Shown: positions 34,902 through 45,107 of the stretch, in pieces
Layout: each line of letters opens with the position of its first letter
Position numbering within the stretch: position 1 is the first letter of the stretch
From: Streptomyces iconiensis
Lineage (GTDB): Bacteria; Actinomycetota; Actinomycetes; Streptomycetales; Streptomycetaceae
Assembly (NCBI RefSeq): GCF_028657195.3
Contig: NZ_JANCPR020000008.1
Span: 124,001 to 188,000 of the forward strand
Length of the DNA: 64,000 nucleotides
Direction of reading: 5' to 3'
Notes under the pieces: generated by a model
Databases searched by the model: none
Told to the model about the DNA's origin: nothing
Seen by the model: only the letters and a program-made list of their open reading frames with translations
Program-made: the position numbers and the translations under genes

Positions 34902-35482
34902 ACGAGGTGAGCACCCTGGATCCCGCAGCCGCCCCACTGATCGCCCCAGATGTACGGGAACTGCTCTCCAGCCGCATCCGCGACGTGCAGGACTACCCGA
35001 AGCCGGGCGTGGTCTTCAAGGACATCACGCCGCTGCTCGCCGACCCCGTGGCGTTCTCGGCGCTGACCGACGCGCTCGCCGGGCTTGTCGACAGGCACGG
35101 CGCCACCAAGGTCGTCGGTCTGGAGGCGCGTGGCTTCATCCTCGCCGCGCCGGCCGCCGTCCGCGCGGGCGTCGGCTTCGTGCCCGTACGCAAGGCGGGC
35201 AAGCTCCCCGGCGCCACCCTGGGCCAGGCGTACGACCTGGAGTACGGGAACGCCGAGATCGAGGTGCACGCCGAGGACCTCGGCGAGGCCGACCGCGTCC
35301 TGATCATCGACGACGTGCTGGCCACCGGAGGCACCGTGGACGCCTCCGTGCAACTCCTCCGGCGTGCGGGGGCCAGGATCGCCGGTGTGGCCGTACTGCT
35401 GGAGCTGGGTTTCCTCGGCGGCAGGGCCAGGCTGGAGCCGGCCCTCGGCCGGACGCCCCTGGACTCGCTGGTCACGGTCTGA
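34898..35482 (+). CDS. apt: Adenine phosphoribosyltransferase
   Basis: A 194-residue type I phosphoribosyltransferase that converts adenine and PRPP to AMP. Family segments are DYPKPGVVFKDITPLL, GLEARGFILAAP and the PRPP-binding VLIIDDVLATGGT. GTG 34898 overlaps the secF stop (GTGA); GTG 34907 three codons on is an equally possible start. The secF-apt-rel order is conserved in actinobacteria and places purine salvage beside (p)ppGpp synthesis. Confidence 0.93.
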   Translation: MNEVSTLDPAAAPLIAPDVRELLSSRIRDVQDYPKPGVVFKDITPLLADPVAFSALTDALAGLVDRHGATKVVGLEARGFILAAPAAVRAGVGFVPVRKAGKLPGATLGQAYDLEYGNAEIEVHAEDLGEADRVLIIDDVLATGGTVDASVQLLRRAGARIAGVAVLLELGFLGGRARLEPALGRTPLDSLVTV

Positions 35483-35526
35483 CCTGTCACAGTCCGGCCA
35501 CATGACACATGCTCCGGCAGCGGCAT

Positions 35527-35593
35527 AAGGCGGCCACCCGATACGTTCCCTTGGGAGCGGTGCCCGGCCCAGGCCGGTGGGGGTGGCCGCCTT
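35527..35593. terminator. Hairpin between apt and rel
   Basis: 13-bp arms AAGGCGGCCACCC (35527-35539) and GGGTGGCCGCCTT (35581-35593) enclose a 41-base loop with further pairing potential. It is either the apt terminator or part of the rel leader. Confidence 0.6.
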
Positions 35594-35686
35594 CGTCGTT
35601 CCCGTACCTCCCACGGCTGGAGGAGGGATGCGGCGGCCATGGTGGCTACCATGGCAGTCCGACCTGGGGTCCAACGAGGAGTGCTC

Positions 35687-38251
35687 TTGCCAGACGAGGC
35701 CCAGCAGCTCACCGCCGCGCAGCGCCAGGAAGCGGATCGCGCGAACAACGCGAAGAAGCGATCAGGTGCCACGGCGACCGAACCCCTGCCCGGGAAGAAG
35801 GGTGGCGGGAAATCACGTTCCGCCGACCCCCAGGGCGAGGGCGCGAGCGAGGGCTCCTCCGGCGGCAGCGGCAAGAACGGCGACGAGAACGGCTCTCTCG
35901 ACCGTGTGGCGCCCGCGCGTGCCGTCTCCGGTGTCTCGGGACGTTCCGGCTCCTCCAACCGCGTACGCGCCCGTCTGGCGCGTCTCGGCGTGCAGCGCTC
36001 CAGCCCGTTCAACCCCGTCCTGGAGCCGCTGCTGCGGATAGTGCGCAGCAACGACCCCAAGATCGAGTCGTCCACGCTCCGCCAGATCGAGCGGGCCTAC
36101 CAGGTCGCAGAGCGGTGGCACCGCGGCCAGAAGCGCAAGAGCGGCGACCCGTACATCACGCACCCGCTCGCCGTGACCACGATCCTCGCCGAGCTGGGCA
36201 TGGACCCCGCGACGCTGATGGCCGGCCTCCTGCACGACACCGTCGAGGACACCGAGTACGGCCTCGACACGCTGCGCCGGGACTTCGGTGACCAGGTCGC
36301 GCTGCTCGTGGACGGTGTCACCAAGCTAGACAAGGTCAAGTTCGGCGAGGCGGCGCAGGCCGAGACCGTACGCAAGATGGTCGTGGCGATGGCCAAGGAC
36401 CCGCGTGTGCTGGTCATCAAGCTCGCCGACCGCCTGCACAACATGCGCACCATGCGCTATCTCAAGCGGGAGAAGCAGGAGCAGAAGGCCAGGGAGACCC
36501 TGGAGATCTTCGCGCCGCTGGCACACCGCCTGGGCATGAACACCATCAAGTGGGAGCTGGAGGACCTCGCGTTCGCGATCCTCTACCCCAAGATGTACGA
36601 CGAGATCGTGCGCCTGGTCGCCGAGCGCGCCCCCAAGCGCGACGAGTACCTGGCCGTCGTCACCGACGAGGTCCAGGCCGATCTGCGCGCGGCCCGTATC
36701 AAGGCCACCGTCACCGGGCGGCCGAAGCACTACTACAGCGTCTACCAGAAGATGATCGTGCGCGGCAGGGACTTCGCGGAGATCTACGACCTGGTGGGCA
36801 TCCGTGTCCTGGTGGACACCGTCCGCGACTGCTACGCCGCACTGGGCACCGTCCACGCGCGCTGGAACCCGGTTCCCGGGCGCTTCAAGGACTACATCGC
36901 GATGCCCAAGTTCAACATGTACCAGTCGCTGCACACGACGGTCATAGGGCCCGGCGGCAAACCGGTGGAGCTCCAGATCCGCACCTTCGACATGCACCGC
37001 CGCGCGGAGTACGGCATCGCGGCGCACTGGAAGTACAAGCAGCAGGCCGTGGCAGGCGCTTCCAAGGTGCGTACGGACGTGCCCAAGGGCGGCGGCAAGG
37101 ACAAGGCCGGCCAGGACACGATCAACGACATGTCCTGGCTGCGGCAGCTCCTCGACTGGCAGAAGGAGACCGAGGACCCGGGGGAGTTCCTGGAGTCCCT
37201 GCGCTTCGACCTCTCGCGCAACGAGGTCTTCGTCTTCACGCCGAAGGGCGACGTCATCGCGCTCCCGGCCGGAGCGACGCCCGTGGACTTCGCGTACGCC
37301 GTGCACACCGAGGTCGGTCACCGCACCATCGGCGCGCGCGTCAACGGCCGCCTGGTGCCGCTCGAATCGACCCTGGACAACGGCGACACCGTCGAGGTCT
37401 TCACCTCCAAGGCGTCCGGCGCCGGGCCCTCCCGCGACTGGCTCGGCTTTGTGAAGTCACCGCGGGCCCGCAACAAGATCCGCGCCTGGTTCACACGGGA
37501 GCGCCGCGACGAGGCCATCGAGCAGGGCAAGGACGCCATCGCGCGGGCGATGCGCAAGCAGAACCTGCCGATCCAGCGCATCCTCACCGGTGACTCGCTC
37601 GTCACCCTCGCCCACGAGATGCGCTACCCCGACATCTCCGCGCTCTACGCCGCGATCGGCGAGGGCCATGTGTCAGCCCAGGGCGTGTGCCAGAAGCTGG
37701 TGCAGGCGGTCGGTGGGGAGGACGAGGCCAAGGAGGACCTGGCCGAGACCGCGCCCCCGATGCCGACCCGTACCAAGCGGCGTACGGCGTCCGACCCGGG
37801 CGTCGTCGTCAAGGGCGTGGACGACGTCTGGGTCAAGCTCGCACGCTGCTGCACTCCCGTGCCCGGCGACCCCATCATCGGGTTCGTCACGCGCGGCAAC
37901 GGCGTCTCGGTGCACCGCGCGGACTGCGTCAACGTCGACTCCCTGTCCAAGGAGCCCGAGCGGATCCTGGAGGTCGAGTGGGCGCCCACCCAGTCCTCGG
38001 TCTTCCTGGTCGCCATCCAGGTCGAGGCACTGGACCGCTCCCGGCTCCTCTCCGACGTCACCCGCGTCCTCTCGGACCAGCACGTGAACATCCTGTCCGC
38101 GGCCGTCCAGACCTCCCGCGACCGGGTCGCCACCTCCCGCTTCACCTTCGAGATGGGCGACCCCAAGCACCTCGGGCACGTCCTGAAGGCGGTACGCGGC
38201 GTGGAAGGCGTCTACGACGTCTACCGCGTGACCTCGGCACGACGGCCATAG
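35687..38251 (+). CDS. relA: Bifunctional (p)ppGpp synthetase/hydrolase of the Rel family
   Basis: An 854-residue RSH protein. After a low-complexity, charged N-terminus (1-100) come the HD hydrolase domain ([12 protein letters not shown] near 183), the synthetase domain ([12 protein letters not shown] near 345), TGS (from about 510), a helical/Cys region with [12 protein letters not shown], and ACT at the end. HD and synthetase motifs are both intact, so it may make and degrade (p)ppGpp in the stringent response. I chose TTG 35687 with GAGGA upstream, which gives an N-terminus like other streptomycete RelA proteins; ATG 35639 is the alternative. Confidence 0.95.
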   Translation: MPDEAQQLTAAQRQEADRANNAKKRSGATATEPLPGKKGGGKSRSADPQGEGASEGSSGGSGKNGDENGSLDRVAPARAVSGVSGRSGSSNRVRARLARLGVQRSSPFNPVLEPLLRIVRSNDPKIESSTLRQIERAYQVAERWHRGQKRKSGDPYITHPLAVTTILAELGMDPATLMAGLLHDTVEDTEYGLDTLRRDFGDQVALLVDGVTKLDKVKFGEAAQAETVRKMVVAMAKDPRVLVIKLADRLHNMRTMRYLKREKQEQKARETLEIFAPLAHRLGMNTIKWELEDLAFAILYPKMYDEIVRLVAERAPKRDEYLAVVTDEVQADLRAARIKATVTGRPKHYYSVYQKMIVRGRDFAEIYDLVGIRVLVDTVRDCYAALGTVHARWNPVPGRFKDYIAMPKFNMYQSLHTTVIGPGGKPVELQIRTFDMHRRAEYGIAAHWKYKQQAVAGASKVRTDVPKGGGKDKAGQDTINDMSWLRQLLDWQKETEDPGEFLESLRFDLSRNEVFVFTPKGDVIALPAGATPVDFAYAVHTEVGHRTIGARVNGRLVPLESTLDNGDTVEVFTSKASGAGPSRDWLGFVKSPRARNKIRAWFTRERRDEAIEQGKDAIARAMRKQNLPIQRILTGDSLVTLAHEMRYPDISALYAAIGEGHVSAQGVCQKLVQAVGGEDEAKEDLAETAPPMPTRTKRRTASDPGVVVKGVDDVWVKLARCCTPVPGDPIIGFVTRGNGVSVHRADCVNVDSLSKEPERILEVEWAPTQSSVFLVAIQVEALDRSRLLSDVTRVLSDQHVNILSAAVQTSRDRVATSRFTFEMGDPKHLGHVLKAVRGVEGVYDVYRVTSARRP

Positions 38252-38272
38252 CGGGCGACGGCCTCAGCGGGC

Positions 38273-38316
38273 GCTTTGCGGGGCGCCCGGCCCGGGCGGC
38301 TTTGCGGGGCGCCCGG
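38273..38316. repeat. Two direct 18-base repeats after rel
   Basis: GCTTTGCGGGGCGCCCGG occurs at 38273-38290 and 38299-38316, just after the rel stop. Each copy contains GGGCGCCC, a self-complementary core. Confidence 0.85.
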
Positions 38317-38349
38317 GCCCCAACCAGCGCACGGCTCCGAACACGCCAA

Positions 38350-38378
38350 AGGGGGTGGAGGCTCAGCCTCCACCCCCC
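38350..38378. terminator. Bidirectional terminator between rel and the DUF349 gene
   Basis: GGGGGTGGAGGC (38351-38362) pairs with GCCTCCACCCCC (38366-38377) around a three-base loop; flanking AAA gives a short T-run for the minus-strand DUF349 gene. Confidence 0.8.
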
Positions 38379-38475
38379 TCGCGTGCTGCTACGGCGTGCG
38401 ACCACGACGGCGAGGGTCCGGCAGCATCCCGGACGGCACGAGCCCCCACGTTCGCCGGCGGGAGCGCCGGCCGCG

Positions 38476-39705
38476 TCAGCCGCCGAACTCCTCCAGGCCC
38501 TTGAGCGCCTGGTTCAGCAGCTCCTGGCGACCTGCCAGCTCCTGCTCCAGCTTCTCCGCCTTGGCGTTGTTGCCGGCGGCGCGTGCCTTCTCGATCTGGC
38601 CGCGCAGCTTGTCGACCGCGTCCTGGAGCTGGCCGGTCAGCCCCGCGGCGCGGGCGCGTGCCTCGGGGTTGCTGCGGCGCCACTCGGCCTCCTCGGCCTC
38701 CTGGATCGCTCGCTCCACCGCGTGCATCCGGCCCTCGATCTTCGGCCGGTCCTCACGCGGTACGTGCCCGACGGCGTCCCAGCGCTCGTTGAGGGCGCGG
38801 AAGCTGTTCCGCGCGGCCTTCAGATCGGTGATCGGGAGCAGCTTCTCGGCCTCGGCCGCCAGCTCCTCCTTGACCGTGAGGTTCTCCCGCTGCTCGGTGT
38901 CGCGCTCGGCGAACACCTCGCTACGGGCCTGGAAGAAGACGTCCTGCGCGCCCCTGAAGCGGCTCCACAGGTCGTCCTCGTACTCGCGCTGCGCCCGGCC
39001 CGCCGCCTTCCAGTCCTGCATCAGCTCGCGGTACTTGGCGGCTGTCGGGCCCCAGTCCCTGGACTGGGAGAGCGCCTCGGCCTCGGCGACCAGCTTCTCC
39101 TTGCGCTGCCTGGCCTCCTCGCGCTGCGCGTCGAGCTGCGCGAAGTGTGCCTTGCGGCGCTTGGAGAAGGCGGACCTGGCGTGCGAGAAGCGGTGCCACA
39201 GTTCGTCGTCGGTCTTGCGGTCCAGCCGGGGCAGGCCCTTCCAGGTGTCCACGAGCGCGCGCAGCCTCTCGCCCGCCGCCCGCCACTGCTCGCTCTGGGC
39301 CAGTTCCTCGGCCTCGGCGACGAGCTGTTCCTTCGCGCCGCGCGCCTCCTCGGTCTGCTGCGCCTTACGGACCTTGCGCTCCTCGCGGCGCTGGTCGACC
39401 GTCTCGACCAGCTTGTCGAGCCGGACGCGCAGTGCGTCGAGGTCGCCGACCGCGTGGTGCGCGTCCACCTGCTCGCGCAGGTGCCCGATGGCGGCCGAGG
39501 CGTCCTTGGCCGACAGGTCCGTGGTCTTCACCCGGCGCTCCAGGAGACCGATCTCCACGACCAGACCGTCGTACTTGCGCTCGAAGTAGGCGAGGGCTTC
39601 CTCAGGGGAGCCCGCCTGCCACGATCCGACGACCTTCTCGCCGTCGGCCGTACGCACGTACACAGTCCCCGCGTCATCGACGCGGCCCCACGGGTCGCTG
39701 CTCAC
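38476..39705 (-). CDS. DUF349-domain coiled-coil protein
   Basis: A 409-residue, almost fully helical protein with about three DUF349 repeats, recognised by recurring WKAAGRAQREYEDDLWSRF-like units (for example WKGLPRLDRKTDDELWHRF and WDAVGHVPREDRPKIEGRM). It is rich in Glu, Arg, Lys and Ala, and the last 90 residues form a coiled coil. The function of DUF349 is poorly known; a link to ribosome or RNA handling is suspected in other bacteria. GTG 39705 has an ideal GGAGGAGG upstream. It is convergent with rel. Confidence 0.85.
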   Translation of the reverse strand: MSSDPWGRVDDAGTVYVRTADGEKVVGSWQAGSPEEALAYFERKYDGLVVEIGLLERRVKTTDLSAKDASAAIGHLREQVDAHHAVGDLDALRVRLDKLVETVDQRREERKVRKAQQTEEARGAKEQLVAEAEELAQSEQWRAAGERLRALVDTWKGLPRLDRKTDDELWHRFSHARSAFSKRRKAHFAQLDAQREEARQRKEKLVAEAEALSQSRDWGPTAAKYRELMQDWKAAGRAQREYEDDLWSRFRGAQDVFFQARSEVFAERDTEQRENLTVKEELAAEAEKLLPITDLKAARNSFRALNERWDAVGHVPREDRPKIEGRMHAVERAIQEAEEAEWRRSNPEARARAAGLTGQLQDAVDKLRGQIEKARAAGNNAKAEKLEQELAGRQELLNQALKGLEEFGG

Positions 39706-39886
39706 AGCGCCTCCTCCACATGATGCCTGAATAGGGGCGAGTGGCCCCCGGCATCGTCCACAGTTTTCGTCCGGCCGACAGAATGGTCCGGCCGTCGGCG
39801 CAGGCACCCTACACAACGCCAACATAGGCGACCGGCGGCTGCGCTGTCCGCAATCCGCGCGGCCGAAATTCCCGGCATGGAGGGCC

Positions 39887-40726
39887 TCACGACCTCCTGA
39901 CCGTGGCCTTGTCGATCACAACGGTCGCGTTGGGCGCGGTGTTGCCCGTCTGAGGATCAGGTGTGCTCCCGGCCTTGGCGATCTTCTTCAGTACGCCCAT
40001 GCCCTTTTCGATCTTCCCGAAGGGTGTGTAGTCAGGAGGCAGTTGGCTGTCCTCGAAGACCAGGAAGAACTGGCTGCCGCCGCTGTCCCTGCCCTTGCCG
40101 GTACGTGCGTCGTACTGGTTGGCCATCGCGACCGTGCCCGCCGGGTACGTCTTGCCCTTCAGCCGCGGGTCCTTGAGGTTCTCGTCGGGGAGCGTGTAGC
40201 CGGGCCCGCCCTGGCCCGTGCCCCGGGGGTCGCCGCACTGGAGGACGTGGATGTTCTCGTCGACCAGCCGGTGACAGCGCGTGTGGTCGAAGAAGCCCTC
40301 ACCGGCCAGGAAGTTGAAGGAGTTGACGGTGTGCGGCGCCTTCTCCGCGTCCAGGCCGATGCCGATGGTGCCGCACGTGGTCTTCAGATCCATCGCGTAG
40401 GAGGCCGACTTGTCGATCTTCATCGCCGGCTCCTTCTTCCACTGTTTGCCGTTCGGCTTGCCCTTGGCCGGCTTGGCGCAGGGGTCGGGCGCCTTGCTGG
40501 GCGAGGGCGACTGTTCAGGGGTGTCGGCGGCTGCGTCGTCCTTGTCGTCCCCGCCCAGCCCTCCGGAGGCCGCGTAGGCGCCGCCCGCAGCCAGGACGAG
40601 GACCACGCCGACCGCGATGGCGCTGTTCCGTATGCGTGCCCGGCGCCGCGCGGCGGCCCGCCGCTCCAGCTGGCGCTGGAACTTCTCGCGGGCGAGCTGC
40701 TTTCTGCGCTGCTCATTGCTGACCAC
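39887..40726 (-). CDS. Membrane-anchored cyclophilin-type peptidyl-prolyl isomerase
   Basis: A 279-residue protein. The N-terminal 34 residues are strongly basic, then one membrane helix (about 35-54), an acidic Ser/Pro linker, and a cyclophilin domain (about 110-279) with HTVNSFNFLAGEGFFDHTRCHRL broken here into HTVNSFNFLAG and FFDHTRCHRL, GDPRGTGQGGPGY and SQFFLVFED. The signal-anchor suggests an external location, where it would help fold exported proteins. GTG 40726 has AAGGAGA upstream. It is divergent from the MBL hydrolase gene. Confidence 0.9.
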   Translation of the reverse strand: MVSNEQRRKQLAREKFQRQLERRAAARRRARIRNSAIAVGVVLVLAAGGAYAASGGLGGDDKDDAAADTPEQSPSPSKAPDPCAKPAKGKPNGKQWKKEPAMKIDKSASYAMDLKTTCGTIGIGLDAEKAPHTVNSFNFLAGEGFFDHTRCHRLVDENIHVLQCGDPRGTGQGGPGYTLPDENLKDPRLKGKTYPAGTVAMANQYDARTGKGRDSGGSQFFLVFEDSQLPPDYTPFGKIEKGMGVLKKIAKAGSTPDPQTGNTAPNATVVIDKATVRRS

Positions 40727-40886
40727 GGTTTCGTCTCCTTCGAGGCGTTGCGCGTCCAGGGTTCGTGGCCACGTACCGTATACGGCCCGGATACGGTTCG
40801 CCCCGTGCTCGCACGCGCCGGTACGCTGTGACCTGCCTTGTCGGCGATATCGCCGTTCCCCGTTGTCGGATGAATGAAGGACGATC

Positions 40887-41609
40887 GTGCTCGTTGCCGG
40901 GTTCCCCGCAGGGGCCTGGGGGACCAACTGTTATCTGGTCGCCCCGGCCGCTGGCGAGGAGTGCGTGATCATCGACCCTGGCCACCAGGCCACCCAGGGA
41001 GTCGAGGAGGCCGTGGCCAAGCACCGGCTGAAGCCGGTCGCCGTGATCCTCACGCACGGCCACATCGACCATGTCGCCTCCGTCGTCCCCGTCTGCGGCG
41101 CGCACGACGTCCCCGCCTGGATCCACCCGGCCGACCGGTACATGATGAGCGACCCCGAAAAAGCGCTGGGCAGGGCCATCGGGCAGCCCCTCATGGGAGA
41201 GCTGACCATCGGCGAGCCCGACGATGTCGAGGAGCTGTCCGACGGCGCCAGGCTGGAGCTGGCGGGCCTGGAGCTGACCGTCGCGCACGCGCCGGGCCAT
41301 ACCAAGGGGTCGGTGACCTTCAGGATGCCCGAACAGGCCGACGTACCTCCGGTCTTCTTCTCGGGCGACCTGCTGTTCTCCGGCTCCGTCGGACGTACCG
41401 ACCTTCCCGGAGGCGACCCCGCCGAGATCCTCAGCTCGCTGGCACGCGTGTGCCTGCCGCTGGAGGACCAGACGGTGGTCCTGTCCGGACACGGTCCCCA
41501 GACGACCATCGGCCGAGAGCGCGCCACCAACCCCTTCATGCGGCAGGTGGCGGCCGGCGGCCCCGAGAGCGGCGGACCCGATGCCGCCGCTCCGCGACGA
41601 GGAATGTGA
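40887..41609 (+). CDS. MBL-fold metallo-hydrolase (glyoxalase II-like)
   Basis: A 240-residue metallo-beta-lactamase-fold protein. The metal motif THGHIDH (56-62) is intact, followed by a conserved [10 protein letters not shown] and a [16 protein letters not shown] segment typical of the glyoxalase II/YcbL group. The substrate is probably a thioester or a similar small molecule, not a beta-lactam. The GTG start is divergent from the cyclophilin gene. hisS follows after 11 bases, the usual actinobacterial order. Confidence 0.9.
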   Translation: MLVAGFPAGAWGTNCYLVAPAAGEECVIIDPGHQATQGVEEAVAKHRLKPVAVILTHGHIDHVASVVPVCGAHDVPAWIHPADRYMMSDPEKALGRAIGQPLMGELTIGEPDDVEELSDGARLELAGLELTVAHAPGHTKGSVTFRMPEQADVPPVFFSGDLLFSGSVGRTDLPGGDPAEILSSLARVCLPLEDQTVVLSGHGPQTTIGRERATNPFMRQVAAGGPESGGPDAAAPRRGM

Positions 41610-41620
41610 CGAGAAGCTAC

Positions 41621-42883
41621 GTGAGTACCTTCAAGGCCCCCAAGGGCACCTACGACCTGCTCCCGCCCGAGTCCGCGACGTACCTCGCGGTGCGCGAGGC
41701 GATCGCTGCCCCGCTGCGGCGCTCCGGGTACGGGTACGTGGAGACACCCGGGTTCGAGAACGTTGAACTGTTCGCGCGCGGCGTCGGTGAGTCGACCGAC
41801 ATCGTGACCAAGGAGATGTACACCCTCACCACCAAGGGCGGCAGCGAGCTGGCCCTGCGGCCCGAGGGCACGGCCTCCGTGCTGCGCGCCGCCCTGGAGG
41901 CCAACCTGCACAAGGCGGGCAACCTCCCGGTGAAGCTGTGGTATTCGGGCTCCTACTACCGCTACGAGCGCCCGCAGAAGGGGCGTTACCGCCACTTCTC
42001 GCAGGTCGGCGCCGAGGCGATCGGCGCGGAAGACCCCTCGCTCGACGCCGAGCTGATCATCCTGGCCCACGACGCGTACCGCTCGCTGGGCCTGCGGAAC
42101 TTCCGGCTGCTGCTCAACTCCCTGGGCGACAGGACGTGCCGCCCCGTCTACCGCGCCGCGCTCCAGGAGTTCCTGCGCGGCCTCGACCTGGACGACGACA
42201 CCCGCGCCCGTATCGAGATCAACCCCCTGCGCGTGCTGGACGACAAACGCGACAGCGTGCAGCGGCAGTTGAAGGACGCGCCGATGATGCGCGACCACCT
42301 GTGCGAGGAGTGCAAGGCGTTCCACGAGGAGGTGCGCACACTGCTCACCGCTGCCGGTGTCGCCTTCGAGGACGACCCCCGGCTCGTGCGCGGGCTCGAC
42401 TACTACACGCGTACCACCTTCGAGTTCGTCCACGACGGCCTCGGGTCCCAGTCCGCCGTCGGCGGCGGGGGACGGTACGACGGCCTGTCCGAGATGATCG
42501 GCGGACCCCCGCTGCCCTCCGTCGGCTGGGCGCTCGGCGTCGACCGTACGGTCCTCGCGCTGGAGGCCGAAGGGGTGCGGCTCGAACTGCCGCCCACCAC
42601 CGAGGTGTTCGCCGTCCCGCTCGGCGACGAGGCACGCCACCGGCTCTTCGCCCTGGTGACCGCGCTGCGCAGGGAGGGTGTCGCCGCCGACCTCTCCTAC
42701 GGCTCCAAGGGCATGAAGAACGCCATGAAGTCGGCCAACCGTTCCGGCGCACGCTTCGCGCTGCTTCTCGGCGACAGGGACCTGGCCGAGGGAGTGGCCC
42801 AGCTCAAGGACCTGGAAAGCGGCGAACAGAAGTCCGTCGCACTCGATCGTGTGGTGGCCGAAGTGACGGCCACGGTGCGGTAA
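41621..42883 (+). CDS. hisS: Histidyl-tRNA synthetase
   Basis: A 420-residue class II aminoacyl-tRNA synthetase. The catalytic core has [13 protein letters not shown] (motif 2 region), the histidine-A box [24 protein letters not shown] and motif 3 GWALGVDR. The anticodon-binding HGTP domain (about 325-420) ends the protein. GTG 41621 gives the usual N-terminus [14 protein letters not shown]; the long open frame upstream overlaps the hydrolase gene and is ignored. Confidence 0.97.
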   Translation: MSTFKAPKGTYDLLPPESATYLAVREAIAAPLRRSGYGYVETPGFENVELFARGVGESTDIVTKEMYTLTTKGGSELALRPEGTASVLRAALEANLHKAGNLPVKLWYSGSYYRYERPQKGRYRHFSQVGAEAIGAEDPSLDAELIILAHDAYRSLGLRNFRLLLNSLGDRTCRPVYRAALQEFLRGLDLDDDTRARIEINPLRVLDDKRDSVQRQLKDAPMMRDHLCEECKAFHEEVRTLLTAAGVAFEDDPRLVRGLDYYTRTTFEFVHDGLGSQSAVGGGGRYDGLSEMIGGPPLPSVGWALGVDRTVLALEAEGVRLELPPTTEVFAVPLGDEARHRLFALVTALRREGVAADLSYGSKGMKNAMKSANRSGARFALLLGDRDLAEGVAQLKDLESGEQKSVALDRVVAEVTATVR

Positions 42884-42952
42884 CACCCGTACCCGGTGGG
42901 GCAGAATGAGCGGCACACCGGCCATGGACCAGATGACGGGACGACGAACGCT

Positions 42953-43588
42953 ATGACCACGACGGCACCCCTCGACGAGACGCACAGCGATGCGGACGCA
43001 CCCAAGGGGGGTGCCGTCGGCGCGGGTCGAGCGTTCTCGTGGATGCTCATCGTCACGGGTGCCGCCGGACTGCTCGCCGCCTGGATCATCACGCTCGACA
43101 AGTTCCACCTGCTTGAGGACAAGAACTTCAAGCCGGGGTGCAGCATCAACCCCATTGTGTCCTGCGGCAACATCATGGAGAGCGACCAGGCTGCCGCCTT
43201 CGGAGCGCCCAACCCCATGATCGGGCTCGTCGCCTACGGCATCGTCATCGCCGTCGGCGTCACGCTCCTGACCCGCGTACGGTTCCCGCGCTGGTACTGG
43301 CTCACCTTCAACGCGGGCACCCTCTTCGGAGTCGGGTTCTGCACCTGGCTGATGTACCAGTCGCTGTACAACATCGGCTCGCTCTGCCTGTGGTGCTGCC
43401 TGGCCTGGGTCGCCACCATCATCATGTTCTGGTACGTCACGGCACACAACGTCCGTCACGGCTTCCTGCCGGCGCCCGCCTCCGTGCGCGGCTTCGCCGA
43501 CGAGTTCCCCTGGGTGCTGCCCGTCCTGCACATCGGCGTGATCGGCATCCTGGTCCTCACCCGCTGGTGGGACTTCTGGACCGGCTGA
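42953..43588 (+). CDS. Vitamin K epoxide reductase (VKOR) family protein
   Basis: A 211-residue membrane protein with about five helices. The quinone-side active motif is CLWC (145-148), and the outer-loop cysteine pair is Cys63 and Cys71. In actinobacteria VKOR homologues re-oxidise DsbA-type proteins outside the membrane by passing electrons to menaquinone, replacing DsbB. No fused thioredoxin domain is present, so it needs a separate DsbA partner. ATG 42953 fits the family; the upstream open frame is unlikely. Confidence 0.88.
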   Translation: MTTTAPLDETHSDADAPKGGAVGAGRAFSWMLIVTGAAGLLAAWIITLDKFHLLEDKNFKPGCSINPIVSCGNIMESDQAAAFGAPNPMIGLVAYGIVIAVGVTLLTRVRFPRWYWLTFNAGTLFGVGFCTWLMYQSLYNIGSLCLWCCLAWVATIIMFWYVTAHNVRHGFLPAPASVRGFADEFPWVLPVLHIGVIGILVLTRWWDFWTG

Positions 43589-43670
43589 GCAGGACCCGGC
43601 GAACGGGACGGCGAAGGCCGCCGCGTACCGCCCCGTCCCGGTTGTCAGTGGCCTGACTTAGGGTTTCCGC

Positions 43671-45032
43671 GTGGAGCCCGATCTTTTCACCGCAGCAGCA
43701 GAGGACCGTCAGGCCAAGGATCCGTCCGCCAGCCCCCTGGCCGTACGGATGAGGCCGCGTACGCTCGACGAGGTCGTCGGACAGCAGCACCTTCTGCGTC
43801 CCGGATCGCCCCTGCGCCGCCTGGTGGGTGAGGGCGGCGGCGGACCCGCCGGACCCTCGTCCGTGCTGCTGTGGGGACCGCCCGGCATCGGCAAGACGAC
43901 CCTCGCCTACGTCGTCAGCCAGGCGACGGACAAGCGCTTCGTCGAGCTGTCGGCGATCACCGCAGGCGTCAAGGAGGTCAGGTCCGTCATCGACGGAGCG
44001 CGCCGCTCCTCCGGCGCGTACAGCAAGGACACCGTTCTCTTCCTCGACGAGATCCATCGCTTCAGCAAGGCCCAGCAGGACTCGCTGCTGCCTGCCGTCG
44101 AGAACCGCTGGGTCACCCTGATCGCGGCCACGACGGAGAACCCGTACTTCTCGGTGATCTCCCCGCTGCTCTCACGCTCCCTGCTCATGACCCTGGAACC
44201 GCTCACCGACGACGACCTGCGCGGTCTCCTGCGCCGCGCCGTGACCGACGAGCGGGGCCTGGCGGACGAGGTGACGCTGCCCGAGGACGCGGAGGCGCAT
44301 CTGCTGCGCATCGCGGGCGGCGACGCGCGCCGTGCCCTCACGGCGCTGGAGGCGGGCGCCGGCGCCGCACTCTCCAAGGGCGAGACGGCGATCTCCCTGG
44401 TCACCATCGAGGAAGCGGTCAACCGCGCGGCCGTGAAGTACGACCGCGACGGGGACCAGCACTACGACGTCGCCAGCGCGCTGATCAAGTCCATCCGGGG
44501 CTCCGACGTGGACGCGGCGCTGCACTACCTCGCGCGCATGATCGACGCGGGCGAGGACCCGAGGTTCATCGCACGGCGACTGATGATCTCCGCCAGCGAG
44601 GACATCGGAATGGCCGATCCGACGGCGCTCCAGACGGCCGTTGCCGCCGCCCAGGCGGTGGCGATGATCGGTTTCCCCGAGGCACGGATCACCCTGAGCC
44701 AGGCGACGGTCGCGCTCGCGCTGGCACCCAAGTCCAACGCGGCGTATCTCGCCATCGACGCTGCCCTCGCCGACGTACGCGGGGGACTGGCGGGACCGGT
44801 GCCGCCGCATCTGCGTGACAGCCACTACAAGGGCTCGCAGAAGCTCGGCCACGGCCAGGGATACCAGTACCCGCACGATCTGCCGGGCGGTATCGCGGCG
44901 CAGCAGTACGCGCCGGACGCCGTGCACGGCCGCCGCTACTACGAGCCGACGCGGCACGGCACGGAGGCGCGGTACGCGGACGTGGCCGAACGGGTCCGCG
45001 CCCGCCTCCAGGGCGACACCGACGAGAGCTGA
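43671..45032 (+). CDS. rarA: Replication-associated recombination protein A (AAA+ ATPase)
   Basis: A 453-residue AAA+ ATPase of the RarA/MgsA family, related to clamp loaders. Walker A is GPPGIGKT (69-76) and Walker B FLDEIHRF (124-131), with the arginine-finger region in [10 protein letters not shown]. The C-terminal tetramerisation domain has [19 protein letters not shown] and ends in the typical [16 protein letters not shown]. It acts at stalled replication forks. GTG start. The DUF2470 gene is convergent after 75 bases. Confidence 0.93.
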   Translation: MEPDLFTAAAEDRQAKDPSASPLAVRMRPRTLDEVVGQQHLLRPGSPLRRLVGEGGGGPAGPSSVLLWGPPGIGKTTLAYVVSQATDKRFVELSAITAGVKEVRSVIDGARRSSGAYSKDTVLFLDEIHRFSKAQQDSLLPAVENRWVTLIAATTENPYFSVISPLLSRSLLMTLEPLTDDDLRGLLRRAVTDERGLADEVTLPEDAEAHLLRIAGGDARRALTALEAGAGAALSKGETAISLVTIEEAVNRAAVKYDRDGDQHYDVASALIKSIRGSDVDAALHYLARMIDAGEDPRFIARRLMISASEDIGMADPTALQTAVAAAQAVAMIGFPEARITLSQATVALALAPKSNAAYLAIDAALADVRGGLAGPVPPHLRDSHYKGSQKLGHGQGYQYPHDLPGGIAAQQYAPDAVHGRRYYEPTRHGTEARYADVAERVRARLQGDTDES

Positions 45033-45107
45033 CCCCGGGAGACGAGCGCTGTGCCCCGGAAGCGAGGGCACCAGGACCGCACGTGCGCGCCCGTGTACCC
45101 GGTTCGT

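Noticed and set aside
40931..43531. 866-codon minus-strand open frame
   Set aside because: Antisense to the MBL hydrolase, hisS and VKOR genes; no recognisable domain.
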